Assembly: GCA_005473895.2 (NCBI GenBank)
Contig: SRJI02000002.1
Span: 170,857-234,856, forward strand
DNA: 64,000 bases
Source: Carideicomes alvinocaridis
GTDB taxonomy: Bacteria; Pseudomonadota; Alphaproteobacteria; Rhodobacterales; Rhodobacteraceae
Direction: 5' to 3'
The notes under the pieces were generated by a model that saw only the letters and a list, made by a program, of their open reading frames with translations, made no database searches and was not told the origin of the DNA. A program made the translations under genes and the position numbers. Numbering within the stretch: position 1 is the stretch's first letter; every line of letters begins with the position of its first letter. This document shows, in pieces, positions 35,594-44,775 of this stretch.

Positions 35594-37528
35594 TCAGCTC
35601 CCCTCGCCACGGCCGCGGGACCGGCGGTAGAAGCCCTGCAGCGCGCGCAGCACCACGAGCGTCAGCAGCACCCAGCCGGCGGCGACGATCCATAGGCGGT
35701 AGCGCGCGAGGATTTGCCACAGGTCGGTGCGGTCCGGGTAGCGGACCTCGACCAGGTCGGTGCGCAGGGTCGAGACCGCCACCGCCACGCCGGCCTCGTC
35801 GATCAGCGCCAGGTCGCCGCGGTCCAGCGCCAGTGGCGTCGCGCGGGTCAGGCGGGGGGCGGGGCCGTCGCCGGGACGCAGCCAGACGCCCCTGCGGCCG
35901 CCGATCTCGACGATCTGTGCCGCGCCCAGGCGGGCCAGCCCGGCGCCGTCGAACAGGGTGCGGCCGGAGCGGTCGCGGATCTCCACCCGGCCCTGGTCGA
36001 GGCGCAGCAGCGGGTCGCTCTCCGGCGGGGCATTGCGCGAAAGGTAAAGGAAGGGCCCGTCACCGGCCGCGTCCCCGGTGGACAGCGCATCCTCCACCAC
36101 GACCGGCGCGTCCTCGGGCAGCAGCGCCCCGGCGACCGGCAGCACCCAGCCCTCCAGCGTCGCGCGGTCGATCCCGTCCAGCACCACCGACAGCCCCTGG
36201 CCGGCGGCCTGCCGGAGGGCAAAGAAATCCTCCGGTTCCCCGGTCTCGCGGTCCAGCGTGAAGCGGCTCTGCGGCAGGATGGTGACCGGGTAGCCCTGCG
36301 GCGCGAAGCGGCAATCGCCCCCCTCGGTCGGGCGCTGGACCAGCACCCGCAGCGCGTTGGACCGGCCAAGCAGTCCCTCGGGCACATCGAAGCGCATCCA
36401 GGTCGGATCGCCCGTGGGCAGCGGCCGCGCCCCGAGGAACGTGTCGTTGAGGTAGACGGTCACGCTCACCCCGCCGCCCGCGGGCGAGGGCGTGGCGCCG
36501 ACCAGCAGGTCCAGCCCGCCGGGGGCGCGTCCCACGGGAAAGGCGTCGATCGGAAAGCTGAACTCCAGCGTGGCGGCCCCGGTGACCCGGGCCGAGAGGT
36601 CGGGCGCCCCGAGCGCCGCGAAGGTAAGCGTGTCGGGCGTCTCTGCCGGAGGGGCGAGACGCGGCGCGTCGAGCTGCGTCGCCCGCGCCAGATCGCGGTA
36701 CGGGCTGGCAAGCAGGGAGAGCGCCGCCTGCGGGTTGTCCCCCGAGAACCGCAGCCCCGGCAGGCCGCGATAGGGTTTCACCCGCAGGTCGGGCGCCTCG
36801 TCCGAGCCACGCTCATAGGCCAGCACCCCCCGGTCCCAGAGCGCCGCCGACCGTCGGGGCAGCGTGTCGTGGAGGGCAAGCCCACCCGCCTCCGCGTCGT
36901 AGCGGGCGGCCGCGCGCAGGGCGAAGGCCAGGGCCGGCGGGGCCAGCTCTTCCCCCGGCAGCAGCAGCGACACCCGACCGGGCAACAACCGCTCCACCGT
37001 CAGCGGCGAGGTCAGTCCGTCACTGTCGAGCCCCATGACCAGCGCGCTGCGCGGCAGGACGCGCAGGAAATCCCCGGAGGCGCGTTCGTCGATGCAGACC
37101 TGTTCGGAATTGGCCCCGGAATAGATCAGCTCGACCTTCAGGAAGGGGCCGGTCAGCGCCTCTGCGGGCAGCTCGATCGCGATCTCCTCGCTGCCCGTGC
37201 CGTCGAGGTCCACCGCCCGCTCTGTCCGGTCGCCGATCCGCACGGTCAGGGCGCGCGCCGTGCGCAGCGTCTCGCCGTAACGCAGCGCCAGGTGCAGGCT
37301 GGCCCGGCCCATCGCCTCGGCCGGGGCCAGCGGGAAATAAAGCACCCGTCGGCCGGACAGCCGGTCGAATTCCAGCCCCCGGTCGAACCCGATCTCGGAC
37401 AGGCTGATCCGGCGCTCGATGAGTTGCTTCGCGGGGGCGGCCGGCTGCCGCTCCTCTGGCTGCGCGTGAAGGGCGGGGGCGGCGAGCAGAAGGCACAGCA
37501 GCGCCTTGGCGAGAATACGGGCCGGCAT
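35594..37528 (-). CDS. BcsB-like periplasmic polysaccharide synthase subunit
   Basis: 644 residues: signal peptide (~1-22, ALLCLLLAAPALHAQ), a beta-rich periplasmic body with two repeated carbohydrate-binding/flavodoxin-like halves, and one C-terminal membrane helix (LWIVAAGWVLLTLVVLRAL) followed by a basic tail. The segment EQVCIDERASGDFLRVLPRSAL matches the Cys-containing conserved stretch in BcsB. BcsB proteins dock on the membrane synthase and guide the nascent glucan through the periplasm. The partner here should be the GT2 protein encoded next (gap of 3 bases). No bcsA/PilZ, bcsC or bcsZ gene is present, so the polymer need not be cellulose. Confidence 0.85.
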   Translation of the reverse strand: MPARILAKALLCLLLAAPALHAQPEERQPAAPAKQLIERRISLSEIGFDRGLEFDRLSGRRVLYFPLAPAEAMGRASLHLALRYGETLRTARALTVRIGDRTERAVDLDGTGSEEIAIELPAEALTGPFLKVELIYSGANSEQVCIDERASGDFLRVLPRSALVMGLDSDGLTSPLTVERLLPGRVSLLLPGEELAPPALAFALRAAARYDAEAGGLALHDTLPRRSAALWDRGVLAYERGSDEAPDLRVKPYRGLPGLRFSGDNPQAALSLLASPYRDLARATQLDAPRLAPPAETPDTLTFAALGAPDLSARVTGAATLEFSFPIDAFPVGRAPGGLDLLVGATPSPAGGGVSVTVYLNDTFLGARPLPTGDPTWMRFDVPEGLLGRSNALRVLVQRPTEGGDCRFAPQGYPVTILPQSRFTLDRETGEPEDFFALRQAAGQGLSVVLDGIDRATLEGWVLPVAGALLPEDAPVVVEDALSTGDAAGDGPFLYLSRNAPPESDPLLRLDQGRVEIRDRSGRTLFDGAGLARLGAAQIVEIGGRRGVWLRPGDGPAPRLTRATPLALDRGDLALIDEAGVAVAVSTLRTDLVEVRYPDRTDLWQILARYRLWIVAAGWVLLTLVVLRALQGFYRRSRGRGEGS

Positions 37529-37531
37529 CGG

Positions 37532-37879
37532 TCAGACCCCGAGATCGGCGCGCAGTTTCTCCGTCTCGTCGCGGATCAGCTCGACCTTTTCCGCGATCCT
37601 GTCTATCGTGCCCGGTTCCGGCGGGAGGGCCACCGGGTAGCTGGTCTCGAGCGGGGCGAGGGCGTCGCGGAACAGCGCCTCCAGGCGCGCGAAGGACAGC
37701 ATGCCGGCATTGCCCGCATTGTCGTGCAGGACGCGGTGCAGCAATTCCCACGACTCCTCGTGGTCCCTGCCGTCCCGAATCAGGGTGATCAATGTGCCGA
37801 TCTGCGCCAGATCCTGCGGGAGTTCCGCGAGGTATTGGCCCCTGAGAAGCTCGACCTTCCTGAGATATGCCTGCGACAT
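37532..37879 (-). CDS. Hpt (histidine phosphotransfer) protein
   Basis: 115 residues, almost all helical. The four-helix Hpt core has the phospho-acceptor region LLHRVLHDNAGNAG; H52 aligns with the His of H-x-x-K-G-x-A, with the Lys replaced by Ala (H48 is a possible alternative). It is the first gene of the minus-strand operon Hpt - BcsB-like - GT2 - membrane protein - receivers and kinase. Start ATG 37879. Its likely role is phosphate relay between the receiver at 29.0 kb and an output receiver. Confidence 0.72.
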   Translation of the reverse strand: MSQAYLRKVELLRGQYLAELPQDLAQIGTLITLIRDGRDHEESWELLHRVLHDNAGNAGMLSFARLEALFRDALAPLETSYPVALPPEPGTIDRIAEKVELIRDETEKLRADLGV

Positions 37880-38104
37880 GGCTGTCTTCACTCTTTCTAA
37901 GTATTTCGGACCCCGCATTCGACGGGGGGCGTCTGTCTTCTTGTGCAGCCTTTTATGTTGATTTTTTGGCGGTGCCAGCACCGACGGAAACGCAGTCCGG
38001 ACCTGTTGTTCCGCGGGCGCGGACCCTTTCATTGTTCAGCGAAAACAGAACTCTAGGGGCGGGTTCCTTTTCCGGGCGACTTGCCGCAATGCAACTTCCC
38101 GGCC
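37880..38104. promoter_or_regulatory. Divergent promoter region Hpt-EPS operon / NarL-type regulator
   Basis: 225 bp between divergent genes, less GC-rich at 37895-37975 (TTTTATGTTGATTTTTTGG), which probably holds the promoter of the EPS operon. No convincing inverted repeat for a NarL-type dimer was found. Confidence 0.45.
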
Positions 38105-38752
38105 ATGCTTGACCGCATGAGGATTCTGCTTGCCGACGATCACGATCTCGTGCGCGAGGCGCTGGCCTTCACGCTGCGCGAGCGGCTCGGAGCGGAAGTG
38201 GAGACATTCGGCACCGTGGCCGAGCTGGATCGCCGGCTGGAGGCGGGGCGGGAGGCGGGGCAGGAAGACCTCGCGCTGATCCTCAGCGATCTGCGGATGC
38301 CGGGAATGGACGGGATGACGGGCTTTGCCGCGCTGGTCACGCGCGCGGCGCCGGTGCCGGTCGCCCTGCTGTCCGGAGAGGCCGGGTCGGTCGTGGCGGC
38401 CGAGGCGGTCGCGCTGGGGGCAAGGGGCTTCGTGCCGAAATCGCTGGGACTGAGCTCCATGCTGGCGGCGATCGGGCTGATGATCGGCGGCGACGTCTAC
38501 CTGCCCTACGACTGGATGATGCGCGCCCGCGAGCGTCAGGCGGAGATGATCGCCTCGCTCGGTCTCTCGCCCCGCGAGGTCGAGGTGCTGGCCCTGCTGG
38601 CCGAGGGCCATTCCAACAAGGTGATCGCCGCGCGGCTCGACCTGCAGGAGGTCACGGTCAAGGTTCATGTCTCGAGCCTGCTTCGGAAGCTGGGGGTGAC
38701 CAACCGGACCCAGGCCGGGCTGATGTGGCGCGATCTGGAGAAGGAGAGGTAG
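38105..38752 (+). CDS. NarL/FixJ-family response regulator
   Basis: About 215 residues: receiver ~5-125 with DDHD pocket, D62 in ILSDLRMP, K in FVPKSLG, and a C-terminal LuxR helix-turn-helix ~148-205 (LSPREVEVLALLAEGHSNKVIAARL, VTVKVHVSSLLRKLGV). ATG 38105 is used; ATG 38117 is equally possible as neither has a clear ribosome binding site. It is divergent from the Hpt-led operon, so it is the natural DNA-binding output of this phosphorelay. Its 3' end overlaps the convergent pseudo-Hpt gene by 95 bp. Confidence 0.88.
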   Translation: MLDRMRILLADDHDLVREALAFTLRERLGAEVETFGTVAELDRRLEAGREAGQEDLALILSDLRMPGMDGMTGFAALVTRAAPVPVALLSGEAGSVVAAEAVALGARGFVPKSLGLSSMLAAIGLMIGGDVYLPYDWMMRARERQAEMIASLGLSPREVEVLALLAEGHSNKVIAARLDLQEVTVKVHVSSLLRKLGVTNRTQAGLMWRDLEKER

Positions 38753-39125
38753 CGCCACCGATCCGCCGCATCTTGGCGATGGCGGGGAACAGCGTCGCCC
38801 CGATCTCCTCCACGGCGCCGTCGAAGCTGAAGGGAGGGCCCTCCCGAAGGCGGCGCAGCTGCTCGGTTAGCGGCACGGCACCCATGAAGGCGGCCACGCT
38901 CGTCATCCGGTCGCAGCAGGCGAGAAAAGCCGCCCGTTCCCCGCTCCGGGCGTGGTGGTTCATCAGGTCCAGCTCGCGCTCGATCTCGTTGGCGGCGGTG
39001 ATCATGAACGGACCCAGCCCGGCGCCGAGCGCCTTGCCGAGGTCGAAGACCACCCCCTGGTCGAGGGGCGAGACGCTGCGGTCGTCGTCAAGTACATGGA
39101 GGCTCATAGGTCTGTTCACTCGCAT
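38658..39125 (-). CDS. Hpt-like protein with Asp at the phospho-histidine position
   Basis: 155 residues. The helical core (residues ~30-120) aligns with Hpt domains, but H-T-L-K-G-S-A is D-R-M-T-S-V-A in CCDRMTSVAAFMG (Asp 72), so it cannot accept phosphate on His. The last ~30 residues, lying in the overlap with the NarL-type gene, are low complexity and may be weakly constrained. ATG 39125 or 39107 could be the start; neither has a clear Shine-Dalgarno sequence. It is convergent with the NarL-type gene. A pseudo-phosphotransfer role as decoy or scaffold is inference. Confidence 0.62.
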   Translation of the reverse strand: MRVNRPMSLHVLDDDRSVSPLDQGVVFDLGKALGAGLGPFMITAANEIERELDLMNHHARSGERAAFLACCDRMTSVAAFMGAVPLTEQLRRLREGPPFSFDGAVEEIGATLFPAIAKMRRIGGATSPSPDRATSARPGSGWSPPASEAGSRHEP

Positions 39126-39363
39126 TGCTACCCGAGAAGGTGATTACCTCACGGCGGCAATCGCGCAGAGGATGATTGCGTATAGGGCGCTACGCCTTTG
39201 GTATAGGCGGGCCGCCGGGATCGGGTGACAGCGGCGTGGATCAGTGGTCGCTCCGGGCGGTCTGCGGTGGTCGGCCGCGCGATCGGGGGGCCGGCACGGG
39301 GCGGGGCGCGAAGATATGCGGCTTGATTCCCGGGCCGGACTGGACTATCGCTCGACCTGCTGA
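39126..39363. other. Gene-free stretch upstream of tRNA-Gly
   Basis: 238 bp between the pseudo-Hpt gene start and tRNA-Gly. It contains an inverted repeat GCAATC (39157-39162) / GATTGC (39174-39179), placed 30-55 bp upstream of the pseudo-Hpt start, and no credible coding frame. Confidence 0.4.
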
Positions 39364-39437
39364 GCGGGCATGGTGAAATGGTATCACACGAGCCTTCCAA
39401 GCTCTTGGTGCGGGTTCGATTCCCGCTGCCCGCTCCA
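39364..39437 (+). tRNA. tRNA-Gly (TCC)
   Basis: 74-nt cloverleaf with encoded CCA: acceptor stem GCGGGCA/TGCCCGC with discriminator T, D-arm TGGTGAAATGGTATCA typical of tRNA-Gly, anticodon TCC at 39396-39398, T arm GCGGGTTCGATTCCCGC. Confidence 0.96.
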
Positions 39438-39821
39438 TGACCTCCCCCGCCAAGTGACATTCGCACGGCGTCCGGTCCTCGCTCCGGGCACTGGCCTGCT
39501 CTTGCGGGTCCCGTAAACGCGGACGCCTCCGCCGCCTCTCGGATCAAGCAACTGGGTCGACCTGCGCCCCCACACATTCCGCACCACGCGCGCTACGTCC
39601 TGCGGCCATCACGGCCAGTCCTCTTCGCCGCCAAGGCCGGACGGCACAACTCGCGCAGGGGCAGGGAGCCGTCTGCCGACGTCCCGCCAAGCTGTCCCTC
39701 TCCAGCCGGCCCTTCCGAGCGGCCTTCACGGCGACAATACGCCCGGGGGCCTGCCTCTTGACCACGGGCGTCAGCCTGTCAAAACGGCGCGGCCATCGCG
39801 TTTCGCGTCGCTGGAGGCTTC
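39438..39821. other. Gene-free spacer after tRNA-Gly
   Basis: About 380 bp with no supported gene. Minus-strand frames here lack ribosome binding sites. I see no repeat of the tRNA 3' end, no integrase remnant and no terminator with a T-run. The 3' part must hold the promoter of the ABC exporter. Confidence 0.45.
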
Positions 39822-41621
39822 ATGGCCCGACAACCCAAAATCTCGAACGGCTCGGAGGAGCGCGAATCCTCACGCCAGATCGGCGCATTGCGGGCGCTGT
39901 TCCCCTTCCTCCGGCCCTATCGGTTGATGGTAATCGCGGCGGGGCTGGCCCTGACACTCACCGCGGCGGTCAGCCTGATCCTGCCGCTTGCCGTGCGCCG
40001 CGTGATCGACAATTTCGGGGCCGAGCAGGGCGCTCTGCTGGACCGCTATTTCGGCGCCGCGCTGGGCATCGCGCTGCTGCTGGCGCTTGGCACGGCGGCG
40101 CGCTACGCGCTGGTCACGCGCCTCGGCGAACGGGTGGTGGCCGATATCCGCAAGGCGGTCTTCGACCGGGTCGTCGGCATGTCGCCGGCCTTCTACGAAC
40201 GGATCATGACCGGCGAGGTGCTGAGCCGGATCACCACCGACACGACGCTGATCCTGTCCGTCATCGGCTCGTCGATCTCGGTCGCGCTGCGCAACGTGCT
40301 GCTGCTGGTGGGCGGGCTGATCCTGATGCTCTTCACCTCGGCCAAGCTGACCGGGCTGGTGCTGCTGATCGTGCCACTGGTCATCGTGCCGATCCTGACG
40401 CTGGGCCGGCGGCTGCGCACGCTCTCGCGCGAGAACCAGGACTGGATCGCCGCCTCCTCCGGCAGCGCGTCCGAGACGCTGGGCGCGGTGCAGACGGTGC
40501 AGGCCTTTACCCACGAGACGCGCAGCCAGGCCGCCTTTTCCGACGTGACGGAGAAAAGCTTCGACGCCGCCCGCCGCCGGATCACCACCCGCGCCGTGAT
40601 GACCGCGATCGTCATCTTCCTCGTCTTCTCGGGCGTGGTCGGGGTGCTCTGGATCGGCGCGCGCGACGTGCGGGCGGGGGACATGTCGGCCGGCGCGCTG
40701 GTCCAGTTCGTGATCTACGCGGTGATGGTGGCCGGCTCGGTCGCCGCGCTGTCGGAGATCTGGGGCGAGCTGCAGCGCGCCGCGGGCGCGACGGAGCGGC
40801 TGGTGGACCTGCTGCAAAGCGTGGACAGCGTGCGCGACCCGGCGGCACCCTCGACGCTGCCCGAGGCGGTGCGCGGCGAGATCGGCTTCGAGGATGTGAG
40901 CTTTTCCTACCCGGCGCGGCCCGGCATCTCGGCGCTGGACGGGGTGAGCCTCGACATCCGGCCGGGCGAGACGGTGGCGCTGGTGGGGCCATCGGGGGCT
41001 GGCAAGACGACGATCATCCAGATGATCCTGCGCTTCTACGATCCCGCCTCGGGCCGGGTCACGCTGGACGGCACCGATCTGCGCGACCTCGCGCGGTCGG
41101 AATTCCGCCGCCACGTCGCGCTGGTCCCGCAGGATCCGGTGATCTTTGCCGCCTCCGCGCGCGAGAACATCCGCTTCGGCCGTCCCGAGGCCAGCGACGC
41201 GGAGGTCGAGGCGGCCGCCCGCGCCGCGGCCGCGCATGACTTCATCGCGGCGCTGCCCGACGGCTACGACGCCTGGCTGGGCGAGCGCGGCGTGATGCTG
41301 TCGGGCGGGCAGAAACAGCGGATCGCCATCGCGCGCGCCATCCTGCGCGACGCGCCGGTGCTGCTGCTGGACGAGGCGACCTCGGCGCTGGACGCGGAAA
41401 GCGAACGCGCGGTGCAGGCCGCGGTGGACGAGCTGTCCAAGGACCGAACGACGATCATCGTCGCCCACCGCCTGGCCACGGTGAAAAAGGCCGACCGCAT
41501 CGTGGTGATGGAGGAGGGCCGCGTCGTGGCCACCGGCACCCATGACGCGCTGGTGGCCGAGGGCGGGCTTTATGCGCGGCTGGCGCGGCTGCAATTCACC
41601 GACGGGGCCGTCGCGGCCTGA
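39822..41621 (+). CDS. ABC exporter, fused permease and ATPase (MsbA/LmrA-like half transporter)
   Basis: 599 residues: six membrane helices in ~30-330 (first at LMVIAAGLALTLTAAVSLILPLAV), then an ATPase with Walker A GPSGAGKTT, Q-loop PQDPVIFA, signature LSGGQKQR, Walker B LLLDEATSALD and H-loop AHR. ATG 39822 follows GGAGG. The length is normal for homodimeric lipid or drug exporters. It stands alone, with no partner genes, so the cargo cannot be predicted. Confidence 0.93.
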   Translation: MARQPKISNGSEERESSRQIGALRALFPFLRPYRLMVIAAGLALTLTAAVSLILPLAVRRVIDNFGAEQGALLDRYFGAALGIALLLALGTAARYALVTRLGERVVADIRKAVFDRVVGMSPAFYERIMTGEVLSRITTDTTLILSVIGSSISVALRNVLLLVGGLILMLFTSAKLTGLVLLIVPLVIVPILTLGRRLRTLSRENQDWIAASSGSASETLGAVQTVQAFTHETRSQAAFSDVTEKSFDAARRRITTRAVMTAIVIFLVFSGVVGVLWIGARDVRAGDMSAGALVQFVIYAVMVAGSVAALSEIWGELQRAAGATERLVDLLQSVDSVRDPAAPSTLPEAVRGEIGFEDVSFSYPARPGISALDGVSLDIRPGETVALVGPSGAGKTTIIQMILRFYDPASGRVTLDGTDLRDLARSEFRRHVALVPQDPVIFAASARENIRFGRPEASDAEVEAAARAAAAHDFIAALPDGYDAWLGERGVMLSGGQKQRIAIARAILRDAPVLLLDEATSALDAESERAVQAAVDELSKDRTTIIVAHRLATVKKADRIVVMEEGRVVATGTHDALVAEGGLYARLARLQFTDGAVAA

Positions 41622-41770
41622 GCGGGACCGGGTTGGACAAACCGGGCCGGAAAGCGCGGCCAAGCGCCCGAAAGCGGCCGCGCCCTCGCCACCTGCGGGA
41701 CAAAGCGGTCAAGCTGGGCTAGATCACCTCGCAGAGAGTTGTCCCGTCCGAATGTCCGAGGTGCCGTCCC

Positions 41771-42736
41771 GTGAATGAAGCCCAGAAAACGACGCTTGCC
41801 AGCATCATCATCGTCATCTCCGGGGCGTTCTGGGGGCTCTACTGGATCCCCATCCGCCGGATCGACGAGGCCGGGCTGCCGGGCGCCTGGGGCACGCTCG
41901 TCGCGATCTGCATCGGCGCCGCCACGCTGGCGCCCGTGGTGCTGTGGCGGCGCAAGCGGCTGGCCGGGGCCGATCCCTGGGCACTGTTCTACGTCGCGGT
42001 GGGTGGGGCTGCCTTCGTGCTGTATTCCGTCGGCTTCATCTACGGGCGCATCGCGATCATCATCCTGCTGTTCTACCTCACACCGGTCTGGAGCAGCCTG
42101 ATAGGCCGTTACGTGCTGGGCTGGCGCAACCGGACCTCGCGGACGCTGGTGATCATCGTCGGGTTGCTGGGACTTCTGGTGATGCTGGGTGCCGACAGCC
42201 AGGCGCCGCTTCCGCAGAGCGTGGGCGAATGGTTCGCGCTCGGGGCCGGGATGCTCTGGTCGGTCTCGTCCACGGGGATCCGGCTGAAGCCCGATCTCGA
42301 TCCGCTGGGGTCGAGCTTCGTCTTTGCCGCGGGCGCGCTGATCGTTGCGGTGCCGCTGGCCTTCGTTCTCTCGCCCGTGCCGGAGGCGGTGCCCGACGCA
42401 GCCCTCGGGCCGCTGATCGGCTGGAGCCTTGCCGCCGGTCTTGGCTGGTGGGCGGCCAGCACGGCCGGGATCCTCTGGGCGACCGCACAGCTCGAGCCGG
42501 CGCGCGTCGGCATCCTGCTCATGTCCGAGGTGCTGGTCGGGGCGGTGTCGGGCGCCGTGCTTGCCGGGGAAACGCTGGGTCCGATGGAGTGGGTCGGCGG
42601 CGCGCTGGTCCTTGCCGCGGGCGGGTTCGAGGTCTGGTCCACCCGCCCCAGGCGGCAGGCCGCCCTGCGCCAGGAGCCACCCGGAGGCGGCCCTGCGGAG
42701 GCGCAGATCCCCTGTTCGGGCGGCGTCGGGTCCTGA
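41771..42736 (+). CDS. EamA/DMT-superfamily permease
   Basis: 321 residues with ten predicted membrane helices in two five-helix EamA repeats (first repeat from SIIIVISGAFWGLYWIPIRR, second from EWFALGAGMLWSVSSTGIRLKP). It starts at GTG 41771 (GAGG nine bases upstream); the nearby ATG 41775 is in another frame. The C-terminal tail of ~35 residues is Pro/Gly rich. Family members export amino acids and metabolites; the cargo is unknown. Confidence 0.9.
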   Translation: MNEAQKTTLASIIIVISGAFWGLYWIPIRRIDEAGLPGAWGTLVAICIGAATLAPVVLWRRKRLAGADPWALFYVAVGGAAFVLYSVGFIYGRIAIIILLFYLTPVWSSLIGRYVLGWRNRTSRTLVIIVGLLGLLVMLGADSQAPLPQSVGEWFALGAGMLWSVSSTGIRLKPDLDPLGSSFVFAAGALIVAVPLAFVLSPVPEAVPDAALGPLIGWSLAAGLGWWAASTAGILWATAQLEPARVGILLMSEVLVGAVSGAVLAGETLGPMEWVGGALVLAAGGFEVWSTRPRRQAALRQEPPGGGPAEAQIPCSGGVGS

Positions 42737-42864
42737 CGGCCAAGGCCCTCCGGCCTGAACAAGCCGTTCCGGTGCGTCGCGCGGCCGTCTGACGTGGCGC
42801 AACGCTTGCGAAACCCCGGGGAAACTTTCACATTTCCCCCGACGTGGAGGACAGGGAGGAACGG

Positions 42865-44742
42865 ATGACATTCGCCAGCAGAGAAGACGCGCGCGCCATC
42901 GCGGCCGAGATGCCGTGGCAGGACCGGCCGGTGCCCGTCACCATGTACCGGATGCTGCGCGAGACGGCAGAGCGGTTCCCCGAGCGCCCGGCGCTGAGCT
43001 ACCAGCTTCTGTCCGGGGCCCGCGACAAGGCCGAGACCATGAGCTGGCGCGACTTCCACGAGCGGGTCTGCCAGGCAGCCAACCTCTTCCGTTCGCTCAA
43101 GATCTCCGAGACGGACGTGGTGGCGCTGGTGCTGCCGAACTCAAACGAGACCGCGGTCGCCACCGTGGGCGCGATGATCGCGGGCATCGTCAACCCGATC
43201 AACCCGCTGCTCGAGCCCGAGCAGATCGGCGCCATCCTGCGCGAGACAAATGCGCGCGTCGTGGTCACCCTGAAGTCCTTTCCGCGCACCGACGTGGCCC
43301 AGAAGACCGCCGAGGCGGTGCGCCACGCGCCCTCCGTCCATACCGTGCTGGAGGTCGATCTCGGCCGGTACCTCGCGCCGCCGAAATCCTGGCTGATCCC
43401 GCTGGCCCGGCCGAAAAGCCCCTCCTACCATCATGCCGATGTCCGCAGCTTCCGCGCGGAGGCGGCGAAACAGCCCAAGACGCTCGACTTCGACGATCCG
43501 GAGCAGGACCGGGTCGCGGCCTATTTCCACACCGGCGGCACGACAGGGATGCCCAAGGTCGCGCAGCACCGTTATTCCGGCATGGTCTATAACGGCTGGA
43601 TCGGGAACGAGCTGCTGTTCACCGAGCAGGACAGCATCATGTGCCCGCTGCCGCTGTTCCACGTCTTCGCCTGCCATGTCATCCTGATGGCGGCACTGAA
43701 ATCCGGGGCGCACGTGGTTCTGCCCACGCCGGCGGGCTATCGCGGGGACGGGGTATTCGACAATTTCTGGAAGCTCTGCGAGCGCTGGAAGACCACCTTC
43801 ATCATCACCGTGCCCACCGCCGTCTCGGCGCTGATGCAGCGCAAGGTGGATGCCGACGTCTCCACCGTGAAGAACGCCTTTTCCGGCTCGGCGCCAATGC
43901 CGCTGGAACTGTTCAAGCGGTTTGAGGGCGCGACCGGCATCAACATCATCGAAGGCTACGGCCTGACCGAGGCGACCTGCCTCGTCTCCTGCAACCCCGT
44001 GGACGGGGAAAAGAAGGTGGGCTCGGTCGGCGTGGCCTTTCCCTATTGTGACGTGCGCATCTTCAAGAAGGCCGACGGCGTGGCGCAGGAATGCGCGACC
44101 GACGAGGTGGGCGAGATCTGCGTCTCCAACCCCGGCGTCTATGCCGGGCACACCTACACCGAGGCCGCGAAGAACGCCGAGCTCTATTACCAGGACACCT
44201 ACCTGCGCACCGGCGACCTGGGCCGGATGGACCCCGACGGCTATCTCTGGATCACCGGCCGGGCGAAGGACCTGATCATCCGGGGCGGACACAATATCGA
44301 CCCCGCCGAGATCGAGGATGCGCTGCTGTCGCATCCCGACGTGGCCTTTGCCGGCGCCATCGGCCAGCCCGACGCCCATGCTGGCGAAGTGCCCTGCGCC
44401 TATGTGGAGCTGACTGCCGAGGGCTCCGCCACGTCGGAGGAGCTGATGGAGCATGCCCGCCGCCACATCTACGAGCGGGCCGCCTATCCCAAGCATATCG
44501 AGGTGCTGGACGAGCTGCCCAAGACCGCGGTGGGCAAGGTCTTCAAGCCGGACCTGCGCAAGCGGGCGATCACGCGGATCTACGATGCGGCGCTGGAAGG
44601 TGCCGGGCTGGAGACGCGGGTCGAACGGGTGATCGACGACAAGAAACGCGGGCTCGTGGCGCAGCTGACTCCCGGCGGGGACGAGGCCGCCATCGGCAAG
44701 GTGCTGGGCGATTACACCCGCCCCTGGGAATTCGCCGCCTGA
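42865..44742 (+). CDS. Acyl-CoA synthetase (AMP-binding, FadD-like)
   Basis: 625 residues of the adenylate-forming family, which activates a carboxylic acid to acyl-AMP and then acyl-CoA. P-loop-like A3 motif YFHTGGTTGMPKVA, A5 EGYGLTEATC, A7/A8 TGDLGRMDPDGYLWITGRAKDLIIRGG, and the catalytic A10 Lys in PKTAVGKVFKPDLRK. ATG 42865 follows GGGAGGA. The C-terminal ~50 residues after A10 are an extension. The substrate (fatty or other acid) is not visible. Confidence 0.93.
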   Translation: MTFASREDARAIAAEMPWQDRPVPVTMYRMLRETAERFPERPALSYQLLSGARDKAETMSWRDFHERVCQAANLFRSLKISETDVVALVLPNSNETAVATVGAMIAGIVNPINPLLEPEQIGAILRETNARVVVTLKSFPRTDVAQKTAEAVRHAPSVHTVLEVDLGRYLAPPKSWLIPLARPKSPSYHHADVRSFRAEAAKQPKTLDFDDPEQDRVAAYFHTGGTTGMPKVAQHRYSGMVYNGWIGNELLFTEQDSIMCPLPLFHVFACHVILMAALKSGAHVVLPTPAGYRGDGVFDNFWKLCERWKTTFIITVPTAVSALMQRKVDADVSTVKNAFSGSAPMPLELFKRFEGATGINIIEGYGLTEATCLVSCNPVDGEKKVGSVGVAFPYCDVRIFKKADGVAQECATDEVGEICVSNPGVYAGHTYTEAAKNAELYYQDTYLRTGDLGRMDPDGYLWITGRAKDLIIRGGHNIDPAEIEDALLSHPDVAFAGAIGQPDAHAGEVPCAYVELTAEGSATSEELMEHARRHIYERAAYPKHIEVLDELPKTAVGKVFKPDLRKRAITRIYDAALEGAGLETRVERVIDDKKRGLVAQLTPGGDEAAIGKVLGDYTRPWEFAA

Positions 44743-44754
44743 CCGGAAAGACCG

Positions 44755-44775
44755 GGGCGGGGTCTGCCCCCGCCC
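44755..44775. terminator. Hairpin between convergent genes (possible bidirectional terminator)
   Basis: Perfect 8-bp stem GGGCGGGG (44755-44762) / CCCCGCCC (44768-44775) with a 5-base loop, exactly filling the 33-bp gap between the convergent acyl-CoA synthetase and amidase stop codons. There is no T-run, so termination strength is uncertain. Confidence 0.5.

Noticed and set aside
35594..37528. Calling the locus cellulose synthesis (bcs)
   Set aside because: Only a BcsB-like gene is present; the GT2 protein lacks a PilZ domain and bcsC/bcsZ are missing, so the polymer is left open.
35714..37900. 728-codon + strand open frame opposite the BcsB-like gene
   Set aside because: Antisense shadow without domain or start signal; the BcsB-like frame has signal peptide, conserved Cys segment and C-terminal membrane helix.
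39544..39765. 73-codon minus-strand frame after tRNA-Gly
   Set aside because: No Shine-Dalgarno sequence and no similarity; composition follows the local GC bias.
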